Under the pieces are notes generated by a model, which did no database searches, was not told where the DNA came from, and worked only from the letters and a program-made list of their open reading frames with translations. A stretch of 64,000 nt of DNA, from contig NC_082637.1 in the NCBI RefSeq assembly GCF_030936135.1, positions 9,933,001 to 9,997,000 on the forward strand. Direction: 5' to 3'. Positions within the stretch are counted from its first letter, which is position 1, and every line of letters begins with the position of its first letter. Below, piece after piece: positions 1 to 13,300 of the stretch. Position numbers and translations under genes: made by a program. This stretch comes from Gavia stellata. Lineage: Eukaryota; Chordata; Aves; Gaviiformes; Gaviidae.

Positions 1-915
1 TTAACTACGTGTGGGTCTGTAGATACAGAGAGGGAGATGGGTGGATGTGGCTGTCTCTGGTGATTTTGATTTCATGCCCTTTCATTTAAGATGATTACTG
101 AAGTGCCTAGGGGATTTTCCCTGAATAACATGACTGCACTAGCCCTACTGAATTATACTCAACTCACCTGTTTTCCACCTCTTGTGGAGGGAGGGTATGA
201 AGCCGCAGCCTTTTCATGTGCATTTTTAGAGATGAAACCAAACAGAGCAAGGAGGAACCATAATCTGCAGCAATAAGAGACTTGGAAAATAAGACTTATG
301 AGAGAAAGTGGAAACAATAAAGGTGCTCGGGGACACCCAGTCATATCACATATATCTGCAAAAACAAGGGCTGAATAGGAAAAACTATCACAGGAGGCTT
401 ATATTAGACATTAGGGGAATTTTCTAACAGTGACAATAGTGAAGCTGACTTCCTAGAAAGGTGTGGATCCTCCATCTTGAGTGGCTTAGAAAACCAGGCA
501 AGACAAATACTTATTAGAGAATTATTTAAGCTGATAGGATTCTGCTCCAGGGCTGAGAGATGCTCTCTCTCAAGATCCTTTCTAAATTGGTTCCTATAGT
601 TTAATTTCATGGTGTGCATGAAGCACCTGTCTTCTGCAGCATGTCCATGTTTCCAAAAGCAGAGGAGGGTGATAATACGATAGTCACATTCTACAGGGAG
701 ATGAGGCAGAGGCTGGGGAGGTCAGAGAAATTTGTGAGGTGAGAAAAGTTAGAAATCCAAACCTGAAAATAACATTGGCAGAAGGTAAGAAGAAGGGAAC
801 ATGTTCAAAAGAAAGATGTTCAGCAGAAGAAAGATGGCCATCTAGCCTAGAGCATGGACAAAAATCATATGTGAATTTGTCATGCAGGTTTGTGGCAGAA
901 AATGCCAGTGGGTTT
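1..915. other. Intergenic, nothing recognised
   Basis: Only short unrelated open frames occur (the longest about 79 codons), with no recognisable domain, RNA gene or repeat. Confidence 0.6.
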
Positions 916-1184
916 CACAGAATCATAGAATCATTTAGATTGGCAAAGACCCTTAATATCATCAAGTCAAATCATTAACCTAACACTACCAAGTCCACCA
1001 CTAAACCATGTCCCTAAGTGCCACATCTACACATCTTTTAAATACCTCCAGTGACGGTGACACAATCGCTTCCCTGGGCAGCCTGTTTCAATGCTTGTCA
1101 ACACTTTCAGTGAAGATTTTTTTTCCTAATATCCAATCTAAACCTCCCCTGGTGCAACTTCAAGCTGTTTACTCTCATCCTAAG
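916..1184 (-). mobile_element. CR1 LINE fragment, 3' end, 5'-truncated
   Basis: Read on the minus strand, this shows the conserved 3' part of a CR1 retrotransposon: a degraded form of the RT C-terminal region (equivalent to the frame at 10,016-10,231), then the 3' UTR with a GATGATATTAAGGGTCTTTGCC-like block and the terminal ATTCTATGATTCTGTG repeat at 931-916. It is only about 270 bp, as usual for CR1. No clear target-site duplication was seen. It is diverged enough to be an old, inactive copy. Confidence 0.85.
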
Positions 1185-4100
1185 AGCCCAGACATAAAGA
1201 TATGCCATCAAAGCATGAAGCTAACGAATCAGGTTTACATCACAGCCAAAGAATCCAGGTCAGAAAGCTCTGGAAAAAGTAAGAAAAGTGGCAAAGGTGT
1301 GACAAAGAAAGGAAAATATAGAAAGGGCTGGGGGTGCACAGCTTGTGTAGGAGATGCTGGAAAAAAGCCTTATACAGACCTAACTCCTGGAGTTGAAACG
1401 GAAGGAGATGCTCAAGGGAGCATCAGGGCAATGATGGCTTTAAGAAAGAAGACGTGAGATCAGAGCTAAGGATAAACCCTCTGATGGTGACATCAGCTAG
1501 GGCTGGGATGAGCACCCTGTTCCTGTGATGAAACACTTGAGAACGGGCCAGAAGGACAGCATGTGCCTGGGTCGAGGGTGAAGACGACACAGCCATGGGA
1601 CCGGGCAAGAGCACTGCAGCTGCCAGCCCTCATCCCTCGCAGTTGCTGCTGCTCCGAGGGATGGCAGCAGTGTGACAAAGGCTCCCCTCCCAGCAGCTGG
1701 GAAGCCAGCAAAGCACTTTCTGCAATGGCAGAAAAAAACAAGAACCTAGGCAGAGACCTTTGTGATGCAAGTGCTCAGCTTGGAGGCACAGCTCACACTG
1801 GCAATCTAAATCCAATTGAAGTGTCTCACTAAATGCCTCGTTTGCAGATATCCTGGTCTGTAGACACCCTTTGAGGAACAGGCCATATTTATTTGAGATT
1901 CACTGGAGGTCACTAACTCTGTGAAACCACATCTAACTCAGGAAGCCCCATCACTGAAGTAGCTGAGGCTGGCAGAGTAGTATGGAGACCAGAGTATCAT
2001 ACATGTTCGCTCTGTTCTTCCTCTTCCTCAGGGCTCTGCTTACATCCACTGGTTTTGGTTTGTTGTTTTTTTTCCAGGCTCCTACCCCCAGCAGAGCATG
2101 GGTACTGCATCCTAGAGCCAGCTCTAGGGAGGAGCATCTCTTCAGTAAGGGTCAGCCACCCACCAGCTACAGCTCGATGGGGTTGGGGTGGCTGGAGAGG
2201 AGCAGAGCAGCCCCCATTGTGCCAGCTGCCACTGCTGGTAGCTGAGCAGAGACAGGGAGCAGGTGAGGCTCAAATCAAAGCAGAGACCTAAGGAAGAAAA
2301 TGGTCACGTGCATGCTCCAGGTCATGGATGATATAGTCAGATGCATGTCACCATGTCAGGTTGAAGCCCTGTACACAGGGTCCTTGCATGGCCTGGGAGG
2401 TCATCTGGGTTCAGACGGTCACCCAGGCTGGTGGTAGCCACCGCAGTACTGTCACCCAGTGTCCCCACATTACCAGGACACAGCTCCAGAACCAGGCTGG
2501 AGGGGCCATCACACCCATAATAGCCATTTTTAACTACAGTGTGCCTCTTTTTCTTCTTCTGTTAGAGAATGGTCCTGACTCTTCAGCCTCTCAAGGCTAA
2601 TATTTGGGCTGTGCTAACATGGGGCTGCCTGTGGCTGCAGGACCCTTGTACACCCCCAACAGCTCTACTACCACCAGTAAGAGAGAACAAGTCTAACAGT
2701 GTCCCAAAAGCCCAGGCACAGCTTCTGTGGGAGCAATAGAGCAAGGGTACGTCCCTTACCTCCCTTTACCCATGGTGCAAGAGGACAGAGCCACAACATG
2801 TTGGGACATTTCAACAGTGAAGTCATCCACAACCGATAAAAAAGCTGTAGAAGAAGAATCAAACCCACCCATTTTCTAAGCTGATTCCTTGTTCTCCAGA
2901 AGAGAGATTGGCAAAACCTGCCAATCTGGTTAACCAGGCAAGGAAACATAAGATAGCAACCCTAACCACCCCATGCAGGGATTTGTACGCCTGTCCCAAA
3001 GGGTGAGAGCTAGAGCAATCCTGCTGTTTGCTTGCAGGCTACAGGCTGAAGAAGCTTTTGACAGTCATTTGTTTCAGCTGTGATTGCACAAATTAATAAA
3101 CCAGCCAGGTGGTGGGAGGTCAGTATAAATCTAATTGTCACTCCTGATTAGGATCTTCCCAACAGCCCACAAGGCACCCTCTCAGCTGTGTCTCCCCTGC
3201 AGCGTTTCACCACCTAACCCCAGGCCAGAGAGAAGGGGAGTTATTGTCTCTCCCCACCTATTGCTGATTTGGGCTCAGTGCTTGAAAACAGGAGCTGGGG
3301 AGGGAGGTCTGGTGGCACCCAGATGGTTCAAAGGAGCAAAGCCATCCCTGCTGCCTACATGGGAGCTCACAAACCCAAGGGTTTGTCAGCGAGGAAGTTA
3401 GTGTGTGCCTGGAAGAGCAGTGTGCCTATAATAGGGTGCTAATTGACACACATTAATTTCCCCTGAGGACTTCTCCATGGACAGCTGTGCACTCACTTCG
3501 AAAGTGATGCTGCTGTTACTAATGGAGCACCAGCAATGCAGCAAGGGGAACCACACCCCAAAATGGAGCTCAGGCAGAGACTCACGGGGGGGGCTGCGAT
3601 AGCAATGGGGTCCCCCGGGGTAAAGGGGGTCTCCAACAGCATGGTGTCACTGCCGGCTCCAAGGAGGCTGCACTGAGCCCTGTCCTTGCTCCCATCCCCA
3701 GCCACGGAGCCATGGGCTCCCTCCCACCTCCAGCCAGTGCCAGACCTGCCCTGCCCAAAAATACCCTTAAGGGGTTAGTTTCCAGCCAGGTCAGTCCCTT
3801 AAGGGGAGAGATCCTGTCGGCAAAGGATTTGGGAACCAGAGAAGAGAAGTTGAAAGCTGGAAATAATATGAATGTAATAACATAAAACTGCTGCTTAAAT
3901 GTTTTCTTCTGTGGCTCTAAAAGATGGTATCGAACACATTATCACACATGTATAACACTATTGAAAATACACACAATCAAATTACTGAATGTTATCAAAT
4001 CATGTAACCTCATTTTTCAAGAGATCAAGACATTTAAAGGAGTGCAAGGGACATTTTATTTTACCTTTGGCCCTATACCGTTTATGGCAAACATGGCATT

Positions 4101-4326
4101 AACACTAATGAATTTTTGGTACCCTGGCCAGTAATTACCTTTTCAATTGAAATAATTGTCAGGGAATCCAGCTGCTTTTCAGGCATCCTGGAATGAAGAT
4201 AGATTTGCATACACATTAGCATGTTCAATGAGCTTTCTGTTCTAGCATGAATGATCAGCAATGTCATCTTCATGCAATCAAGACAACAGCAACTACTTAA
4301 TCCAGTGGTGGATGACGTAAAAAGTA

Positions 4327-4366
4327 AGTCCTTATTAGATATTCACAGTCCTTATTAGACATTCAT
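4327..4366. repeat. Two-copy 20-bp tandem duplication
   Basis: Two adjacent units beginning AGTCCTTATTAGA (4327-4346 and 4347-4366) differ at two positions. It looks like a simple local duplication. Confidence 0.8.
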
Positions 4367-7300
4367 ATTTCAACCTCCTCTTCAGTGAGTTGCTCCAGCA
4401 TGGGACTTTGTTAACATTTGCCAGCAGCAGAGTTTGTTTGCTAAGAGAGTTCCAGGCTGGCAGCTGAGGCAGACCAGTTTACCAGTTTTAACTGGCCCAT
4501 TAAGATAAAGCTAATGCTGCCATGGGCTGGTGCCAATAGACAATGAATGTATAAGAAGAGGGGAAGTCTTTTAATACGATATTAACATCCACACATTTTA
4601 CCTATTGTTAATGGCAGTGGTTAGGACCCTCGAAATGGAATAGAAATTCAGCTTTTCAGGAATCACTTCTAAGTAGGCACTCAAGTAATTTGTGTCTGCT
4701 CTTGTCCCTTGGAAAACTGGCCTGACCCTAAGTCTCTGGCAACTTGGCTTAATGTGCCTGAAAGTATCTGTCTCTTCTAAACGGATTTCTTGTTTGTGGC
4801 TTTCTATAAAAAGAACCCCCCCTTCCATACAGCTGAAGCTTAAGGCTGGTGATGAAGGTCCCAAGTCCTGGGAAGCACAAGTGGCTGCCTTTTGCATCAC
4901 GCTGGAATTTGTGAAGGAAGCAATGAAAAGAACAGGAATTTATAAACTTCCTTTAAAAGCCTAATTTTGTGGGCAAATAAAGGAGCCAGCCAAAGCCAAC
5001 CTGGAGTTGAGGCATCCATGGACTACAGGTGCTAGGCTGATCTGGGGGGTTTTGGAGGACAAAGATTCATTCAGTCCTTTACACATCCACTCCCTCCCTC
5101 CAGCTATCCACTGCTCCCATCTGGGCACTTCTGTCACGGGAAGCCTCCTTAAAAAAGACTACAAGATACTTGCAGACAGGACATGTGTAAAGAGTAAAGG
5201 GATTCATTTTTGCCCTTGATTCCATTTATTCTTAAAAGTATGACTTTATCATTTTCACACCCTCTCTTCCCATTCAGTCAATTACTAACCAAGTCCCACT
5301 GGCAGGAAACAAGATCTTATCATGAAAAGTAGTAGTCATAGCTGAGTAAGACCTGCCTTGGAAATAGGCAGATGCAACCAAATTAGAAAAATGAAAAATA
5401 AATGTGTTACCAATAGGCTCAAGACAAAAGATTAGGCTGTGGCTACAGAATCTCCCCACGGTGGGAAGTATTTAAATGCAGGTATTTCTTTGAACCATCA
5501 CACAGATGCAGCGGCTCTGTTTATACCAGAGGTCTTTGAAGTCTGAAGATCCAGACAACCTCATTTACCACCTTTTCTTAAATGGAAGTGATCTGGAACT
5601 ACTGAACCCTCATTACAATTTTTGGCATCCCATCTCTGAGACGTGTGACCTCACTCTGTCGTTGCCGTTCTTTTCTGTTGCAGGATTTTTCCTGTGTGTG
5701 CAAAGCACATGTCATTTCTAATAAACCCAGGTGTTGTATGCTTATCAGTGCCAGCTTCTGCCTCCTCTTTCCAGTCCCTTATTGTGAAGCATGCCACATT
5801 GCATAAGGAAGAGCCCGGAAAGCCATGCCCTGCAGCACCAAGAGACATGCTCCCAGCTTTCCAAATGATGCTCATCTTTCCCATCACTTTCCAATCCAAC
5901 ATTATTCATTGTGTGATAAGCATCATTACATAAAGGTATTCGCAGATGAGTGTGTCACACAGCACTAAGAAGAGCACGTTTGCTCAAAGCCTGCTTTGGT
6001 TTGGGCAGATTTTCTAGTCAACAGTCACTATAAGAAAACAAAAGCTGTTGTTGTGTTTGCCTGGTTGTTTTTAAGAGCTGAAGAAAACATGTTCTCTGTT
6101 CTTGCATTTTCTTACACATTCATGAGGAAATTAATCCATTGCCCAAGGTAGGGTGAGCCCCCAGGCAAAACAACTGTTTGACAAGTTATAATACTGTGGG
6201 ATGTTCAAATATTACAGCAGACATCAGATAAATACCCAGAAACAGCAAACAATGAGTGACAGGGGGAGACATCCAAGCAAACCTCCACAGCACTCAGCAT
6301 GGAGACAGCTGTGGTAGCTCAGCACCAGCTGGTACAGCTCATGGCACAGCACCGTATGGAGATGTCAGCTCAGAAAGCAGGTTGGGTGTGGGGGTGCTGT
6401 GCTGACCTCCGGGATCCACAGCGAAGGGTGCTGCCCTGTGCAGCATGGAGATGCACACGCAGCAGCCTCGCACCTGGTTACACCAGTGACTGGGGGGTCA
6501 GAAACCAGTGGCAGCTGCTGGTGGCCAGTGTCCAGAGCTGTGTATGCAACAAGACAAATGACTTTGGCATTGCTTTTTCTCAGCTGGGCAGATTGGAAAG
6601 AACCCGGCAGAAGCGATGAGCAGAAAAGATGAGCGACCTTGCAAGGGACAATCAAACTGTTCCATGGATACCATGTTCCTACCTACTCAGCCCAAAAGGA
6701 CGTGAACCAGGGTTTCTCACTCCCTAACAAACACCCTGGTTGTGGGGATAAAAACCACTCTGGCAAGGAGCTCTATCCAGGGTAATGTATGATAATAAAT
6801 GCATTTTCTCACACAGGCCCTCACTCTGCTACACCAACCAAGAAGTGACTGGTTTCAGCAAGTCAGGAGACAAGGCTACAAGACATCTTGGGGTCCTTTG
6901 CAAACTGTTTATATGAAAACAAAGTTTTACAACAAGAATATGTCCCAATAAAAGGTTTCTTAACATATCAGTGACATAGATGCAAACAAAATCCCCCCAA
7001 ACATGGTCTTTAAGCGGTCTGCCCTACACCTTCAAACGTGGGATATTATAAATACACCTGATAGGGGTGATATACTGATAAATGGATGGGGTTTGTGTGT
7101 CTTTTAGGCCTCAAGGAATCATCTGGGAAACCACAAGATTTTAATGAGCCTGCCCCAGAGACATTAGGTTTTATGGAAACAGATTAAAAGAATTTTACTT
7201 AACAACTTAATCATGCAGTATAATGAGTAAATAAAAAATAATGCCATACAGATAAGACATGGGAAATTCCAGTGCTAGTGATATGAAATGTATGGAAATG

Positions 7301-8769
7301 ATAATTAGGTGGATACAGAATGAAAATAAAAACAAATGTGAAAGAAGAAATGCAGATATGTAAAACAGGGATTATAATATTATTAAAAGACTAGGGCAGT
7401 TCCATATTAGAGCAAAAAGTCCTCCATAATGTAACTTTTTTCAAGAAATTTTTTGTCATCTTATATAAAGAACTTTTGCATGAACATAGAGTGAAAGATT
7501 GAGGAATACAACTGGGATCCAGATCTCTGCATTGTCTTACTGATGTCTTTAAAATATCTACATCTCAGTTTGAGGAAAGCCAAAATTACATTCACTGGTT
7601 ACATGGAAAACCTTAGTGTGAGGGTGACACAAAACAAAAATTGTGGCACGCTGGTGCTGCCTCCTTGGAAGGGCTCTAGGGAAGATCTGGGGACTACAAG
7701 AGGGGACAAATTGCCAGGAAGGACCTTGGTGAGACCATGGGAGCAATATTTTTCCTCTCCATCACAGGACTCTCAGAGTCACAAACCCAAGGAAGACCTG
7801 CTGACAATGCGCAGATATCCAACATCTCTTGGGCTGTGCCTGGATGAGAACAAGCCAATAATGCAACTAGTGGAAAGACTGCTCTTTCTATTCTTTCTCT
7901 TCATTAACCAAACTGATGAAAATAGGAAGCAATGTCTTTTGGATCTCGAGAGAGGTTCAGTTTCACTTCAAAGTAGTGTTTTAACACTTTCTCCTTTTTT
8001 AAGTTTTGACTAATTGTGAAGTGAAACAATTCTTTCTTGAAATAGTCTCCAAAATGTTACCTTCTCAGCTGTCTGCTGCCACTCCAGCATACACCAGCTC
8101 TACATTTCTTCATGAATGGAAAACACATTTCTCCACTGGGACTTCTACCTGATGTCCATGACAACTCATGTACTGGAAAGTCTGCAGCAAGCAGTGGGGA
8201 GGTCTGAGCAAGCACTCTAAAAAGCAGACTATATGGGGATTTCTATAGCTCCTGTGGAAGCTCTCCAGACCCCCTTGGTGGAAAGGCAGAGCCCATCCAG
8301 GTCTGTCTCCTAGTGACATGTAACCAAACCCTAAAAGCATGTAGAGTAAAGGCAAACGAGGGAAAATATAATAAAGGGGTTCAGCTCCTGTCTCCAGCCT
8401 GGGGATGCAGACAATTGAGAGAAAGGAATTACATGTGCTGGGAAAAGGGGATTGGTATATTATCCCTTTTCTCCTGCAAAAGGAAATTTTCACTGGAGGA
8501 AAAGATGACCTTCAACAGGTCAGTCACACACTGCTTCATGGGATGACAGCACTTTGGGAGCTGTGGCCATGGACAGAGTGTTAGAAATTATCTTCACAAC
8601 CCTCTTGCCAGACAGATCAGGAACAGGATTGGTGCAGACCAGCCAACCAAAGACAGGCCATTGAGTGGCCCAGCACTGCAGATCCAGTAGTCCAGTAGTT
8701 GAGCTTGTGTTGTGAGGCACAGCTCAGGTCATCAGGCCAGGGAGAAATTTGTGAGGAATCGCTGAACAT

Positions 8770-8793
8770 TGAGAACACTGAGAACACTGAGAA
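8770..8793. repeat. Short tandem repeat, 9-bp unit
   Basis: The unit TGAGAACAC occurs twice in full and then a partial TGAGAA follows. Confidence 0.75.
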
Positions 8794-9780
8794 ATGCTGC
8801 TCCTTTCATTCCCACTTGCCTGCCTGACTCAGACATGGGAATTGAGTTTAATACAAGTGAGCAAAAAGCTCAGAAAATACTGGCATGAAGGACCACCACT
8901 TTGTGATCTGTTAATTACGGTCACATCTGCACTTTGAAGGAGTAGTCATACAGTTGCATCCTTAGAAAAGAGCGTGACATCAGCGGTGAAAAACTCATAC
9001 ATGCAGCTCCATGTGCAGGGCAAAAGAGGATGCAAATAATGATGAAAGCGAAGATGAAGGTGGGGCTTTGAGAAAGACTTACACACTCTTCCTATTGGAT
9101 GTCCCAAGACTAAATGGAGAGATAGATGAAGTGTAGACTCTGCATACCCCATCAATGGTATCTGGACTTCCCTGTCAATTTTGTGGCTGAAGATCAAGAG
9201 ACGTGCTCAGTTTTGGGACAGCACAGTGACAGAGATGGTATGGGAACCTGAACAGAATTGTTGAGATAGGCCTCAAATCTGCTGCATGCTCCCTTCGAGA
9301 TGCTATGCTAAGCTACTGTTAGGGGTTTCTTCTAGTTCCTGTGTCAGGTCTGGCAGCGACGTGAGGATTTTTCAGATACTGTAGGGCATTTCAAATGGCA
9401 CCTAAATGCATGAGTCTTAGCCTGCAAGCTGAATCCCATCTGAGGAGCCTGTGCATTGCATTATCCCTGGAGGCCCTACAATGTTGCCCATATCAGGTGA
9501 TCCAAAGTTATTAAACCCACGGATTCACAAGACGCTCTGATAGTGCTTTGCCTTATACAATCCCTAGGGAAATATAACTGCAACAAGATCCAGTTATGCC
9601 AGCACTGTATGTATGCATAGAAAGATGCAGGTGCTAAATGCTTTAGTGAAGAGACCTGAACACGGAAAGCTAAAAGTGACTTGCTCATGGTCTCATGGAC
9701 AGCATAAGTGCCCTTCCAAAAGCAATCCTGCAAAGGACCTGCTGCCTGTACTTATATCACTCAGTCCCCATGACAATCCC

Positions 9781-9814
9781 ATTGCAGTGACAACCCCACT
9801 GCAGTGACAACCCC
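9781..9814. repeat. Two-copy 17-bp tandem duplication
   Basis: Units ATTGCAGTGACAACCCC and ACTGCAGTGACAACCCC stand side by side with one mismatch. Confidence 0.8.
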
Positions 9815-9986
9815 ATGTGGCAGGATTAGAGACAACAAGAAATCTCTCCTGCTCTGAAAGCAATGCGCCAGTGAGTCAAGACAGGCAGCATCATGCTAGA
9901 GTTGCTCCAGCTACTCTGATCTAAACACATGTCTTGTTATACCACCTGTTGCTAAGGGAATAGCTTTTGCGTTCCACTCAAGACCT

Positions 9987-10312
9987 ACAATTACCTGAAA
10001 GGGGGTTGCAGAGAGGTGGGTGTTGGTCTCTTCTCCCAAGTGATGAGTGATAGGATAAGAGGGAATGGCTTCAAGTTGTGCCAGAGGAGGTTTAGGCTGG
10101 ATATTAGGAAAAATTTCTTTACTGAGAGAGTGGTGAAGCATTGGAACAGGCTGCCCAGGGAGGTGGTAGAGTCACCACCACTGGAGGTGTTCAAGGAATG
10201 TGTGGACGAGGCATTGTGGGACATGGTTTAGTGGGCATGGTGGTGTTAGTTGATGGTTGGTCTTGATGATCTTACAAGTTTTTTCCAATCTTAATGATTC
10301 TGTGATTCTGTG
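9987..10312 (+). mobile_element. CR1 LINE fragment with apparent target-site duplication
   Basis: A 326-bp 5'-truncated CR1 copy. It starts inside the RT ORF (ACAATTACCTGAAAG) and runs through the conserved C-terminus: residues such as [21 protein letters not shown] and [16 protein letters not shown] are readable in one frame from 10,016 to 10,231. The 3' UTR and two ATTCTGTG tail units follow, ending at 10,312. It is flanked on both sides by AAGACCT (9980-9986 and 10,313-10,319), a plausible target-site duplication. The preserved frame is a remnant of the reverse transcriptase, not a host gene, and cannot be active at this length. Confidence 0.92.
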
Positions 10313-10319
10313 AAGACCT

Positions 10320-13300
10320 GCTATTTATGAACCAGGCGGAAAATAGCTGTGGGAATACAGGTCTTGATGTACCTTTTGTCTGTGCCAAGGAATAGGTATT
10401 TCCTGCCATACTGGCCTGTCAGAGCTGAGTTGTTCTTGAGGATGGAGCTGGGTAAGCAGAAAGCCAGTGCTTTCTCCATATGCATCCAAGGGTTCAAGAG
10501 GGCTCCTAGTATCATAAAAAGAAGCTGTAGCCACATGAAGCAAAGCTCTGGTGCAGCAGAAGTTGACATCAGTGGCAGAAATGAATTCCAAGGGATACCT
10601 CTGACCAGGCAGCCTTTTTCTGCATCAGACCTAGCACAGTCTGCACTACGCTGTCTCTAGCTCAAATCAGATGTCATCTGACTGCACTAAGCCTTCACAC
10701 CATGGCAGTTAAGCCCAGATCACCACTTTCTTCTCCCATGTTGTCTCTTCTGTGTGTCCTTCTCTTTCTGCTTCCTCCCCCTTCTTCTCCCTTGCACCAC
10801 TGCCAGTGCTCTTGTGCTCCCCTGGCAAGGCAGTTCAGGGAGCGGATCTATCTAACATTCACCCAGCAATGAAGAGGGCAATATAGTCAGGTCATGTGGC
10901 CAAGCTGGCAGGGATAGAGAGGACAAGGTAGCAGCAGCCCACGTTTGGCTTAGCTGACACTGGCAGGGGACCACACACTAATTCCATCTTCAATGTAGTG
11001 TGTATGCTTGGTTAGGCATGTATGAAAACATACCTGCTGCTTAAAGTCTTTATTATGCATCCTGGCTAATTGAATTCAAATTTATTCAGGACTCAAACCT
11101 GTTTTGGTTCGAATCAGTGTTGTAACATGACCCAGCAGGATGCAGACCTGGTACTGAAGGTTATGGAAGCACAAGCCCCATCTCCATCATTCATGCAGTC
11201 TCTGGCTCTTTTGCTGGGACATTTTGCAGGGTCCCAGGTTCATCTTTTGGGATGTGGGCACACTTCCATCATGGACAGAATAACTCAGTGGCCCTCCTGC
11301 AAGGGAAGCTAAGAAATTAATTCCTCATCACGTGGAGCTGAGCTGAGGTCACTCAATACTTGGAAACTCAAATATGTCATAGGACTCTTATGACATCCCC
11401 ATTCCAGGAATGAACTGGTGATTCCGATTTCCTAGACCTTCCTATGACCCAGCCTGCCCAGAGTTTGGCTTTCTATACATTCAAAGATAAGAACATGATA
11501 CTTAAGCCTGTCACCAATAACACAATGTGCATAGAACACGGGATTCCCCTACTCTGCTGGGCTGACGTTCATGCCAAGAGGAAAAAGGCTCTTCCTTCTC
11601 CTTTTGCTCCCCACCATGGACCCAAAGTGTCACAGCCAAAGGAAACTGCTTCTTCCTCTTACAGACTGTAAAGGAATAAACCACAGCCCTCTGCAGAGAG
11701 ACGAACTGGTTTCCATGAGGGAAGATGAAGAAAATCTGCATAAAACGAAAGCTAGGATTAAACCACAGTAATCCTGGACAATAGGCCAGTGCCTACTGAT
11801 CCAAAGTGCCTTTGGCCCCAAAGGAAATGGCTGTCTAATTATCGTCACTAGAAGGGAGGCATGTGCATGGTTCGTATGTGCTCTCTGGCAAAGTTACAGC
11901 TGGCAAGAGCACACTTTGGCGAGAGTACCCTGCTGGCAAAGCCCCACGTTTTCCACAGCATAGAAGCACACGTCTCTCCTCATTTCAGAGATACCTTCCA
12001 CCACCAGCGGGCTGCTCCTTCTGTTTCTAAAGCCCCTGCCCAGGCACACTAACCCCTCCAAAGTTAGCCTCTGCTTCCACTAGAAAAGGGAGCTGTGTCC
12101 CTTATGCAATATTTAACAAGCCCTCAAAGCCAGAGATGCTTTTGTCCCTGTTTCAGCCTAGAGCATGGATGCAAGACTCAACTAGCCCAGAACTTTAACA
12201 AGACATCACCAAGATGAATCATTACAACCAAGTTATGTGATTACTTAACTTTCTGTACGCATAACTGGATGAAACCAGCTCTCTCCCTTCTCTTCTTTCT
12301 CCTTCATCCAATCTCCCCAATTATCTTCACCTATTGAAGCCAAGATCCTTTCAGTACCTCCAGCTTGCCAGGGAGAGCTGCCCCAGCTTGCTAGCTGAAT
12401 TATAACACACCCTCCAAATAAGACTCTGGCTCAGAAATCGCTTAAGTGAGAATGTCCCTTAAGTGCATAACAAGGAAAGCACGGTTGGATGAGTAATTGA
12501 TTCAGTTTGGATTGAAATGGAAAAATCTAGTCGGGTCCTACTCTCAGTTTTCTCTTCCTGTACTTGCACAGACTGCAGCAGGTCTGTTCTCGGGGCTCAG
12601 AGATGAGTTGAAGGCTGTGGGCTAACTTTCCTGCGGAGGCTGACTGTCTCAGGGTCTCCACCTGGGATTCACAAGCAGCTATTCTCTTATTGCTAACAGA
12701 GAGCTGAGAGAGGGAACCCTGGGCTGCACGGGTGGAAAGGAGGTAGTTTTTCTGCTTGGGGGCTTAGCTGAAGGGCTGTTTGGTAGTGGTATGATGCTCA
12801 GACTTTCAGGACTTGACTGTAAGCTGTAAGGTTGGGAATAACACCAAGGCACAGCTTAGACATGATTTTTGGAAAGGAGAGGGGGTTCCTGTCAACTGAG
12901 GAAAGGGATGACCAACAGAGAGCCAGGTGCCTCACGTGGGAGAAAAGGGGACGATGTCAGCACTGCAAGAAGGTTGAGCAGATCCCCAATTTTCTCTTCA
13001 CTAGGGGAATTGTAGTGGTACAATTCTTCACACCAAAGATAAGGGAAGGTAAGTTGCATCCCTCTGTGCCTCCATGCAACACTCAGAGTAGCTAAAAGCA
13101 AAGACGGGAACACAGTATGGAGCAGCTGTCATGGCCCTCTTGCCCTGCGCCTTGACTTATCTGGGTCTGTAGGATCTCTGACAAATCTTTCACTAAATTC
13201 ACGTGCAGCGCCTGGCACAGAGGAACCTGGAGCCCAGCAAGGCTGCCAATTTATTAAGAAAAATAATAAACATAGTCGATATGATCTCAAAGAATGCAGA

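Larger units (their letters stand above)
1185..9979. other. Intergenic, no gene recognised
   Basis: About 8.8 kb without a recognisable gene. It holds a G-run cluster at 3586-3629, a 20-bp tandem duplication at 4327-4366, a 9-bp repeat at 8770-8793 and a 17-bp tandem duplication at 9781-9814. The longest open frame (7543-8013 plus, 156 codons) matches no family I know. The stretch 6900-7500 is clearly AT-rich. Confidence 0.6.

Noticed and set aside
7543..8013. 156-codon plus-strand frame in AT-rich DNA
   Set aside because: No domain, no recognisable start context and no neighbouring exon.
10016..10231. 71-codon frame as a host gene
   Set aside because: It is the C-terminal remnant of the CR1 reverse transcriptase ORF.
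11106..11115. tRNA-like B box GGTTCGAATC
   Set aside because: The bases either side do not pair into a T-stem, and no A box or acceptor stem is found at the right distance.
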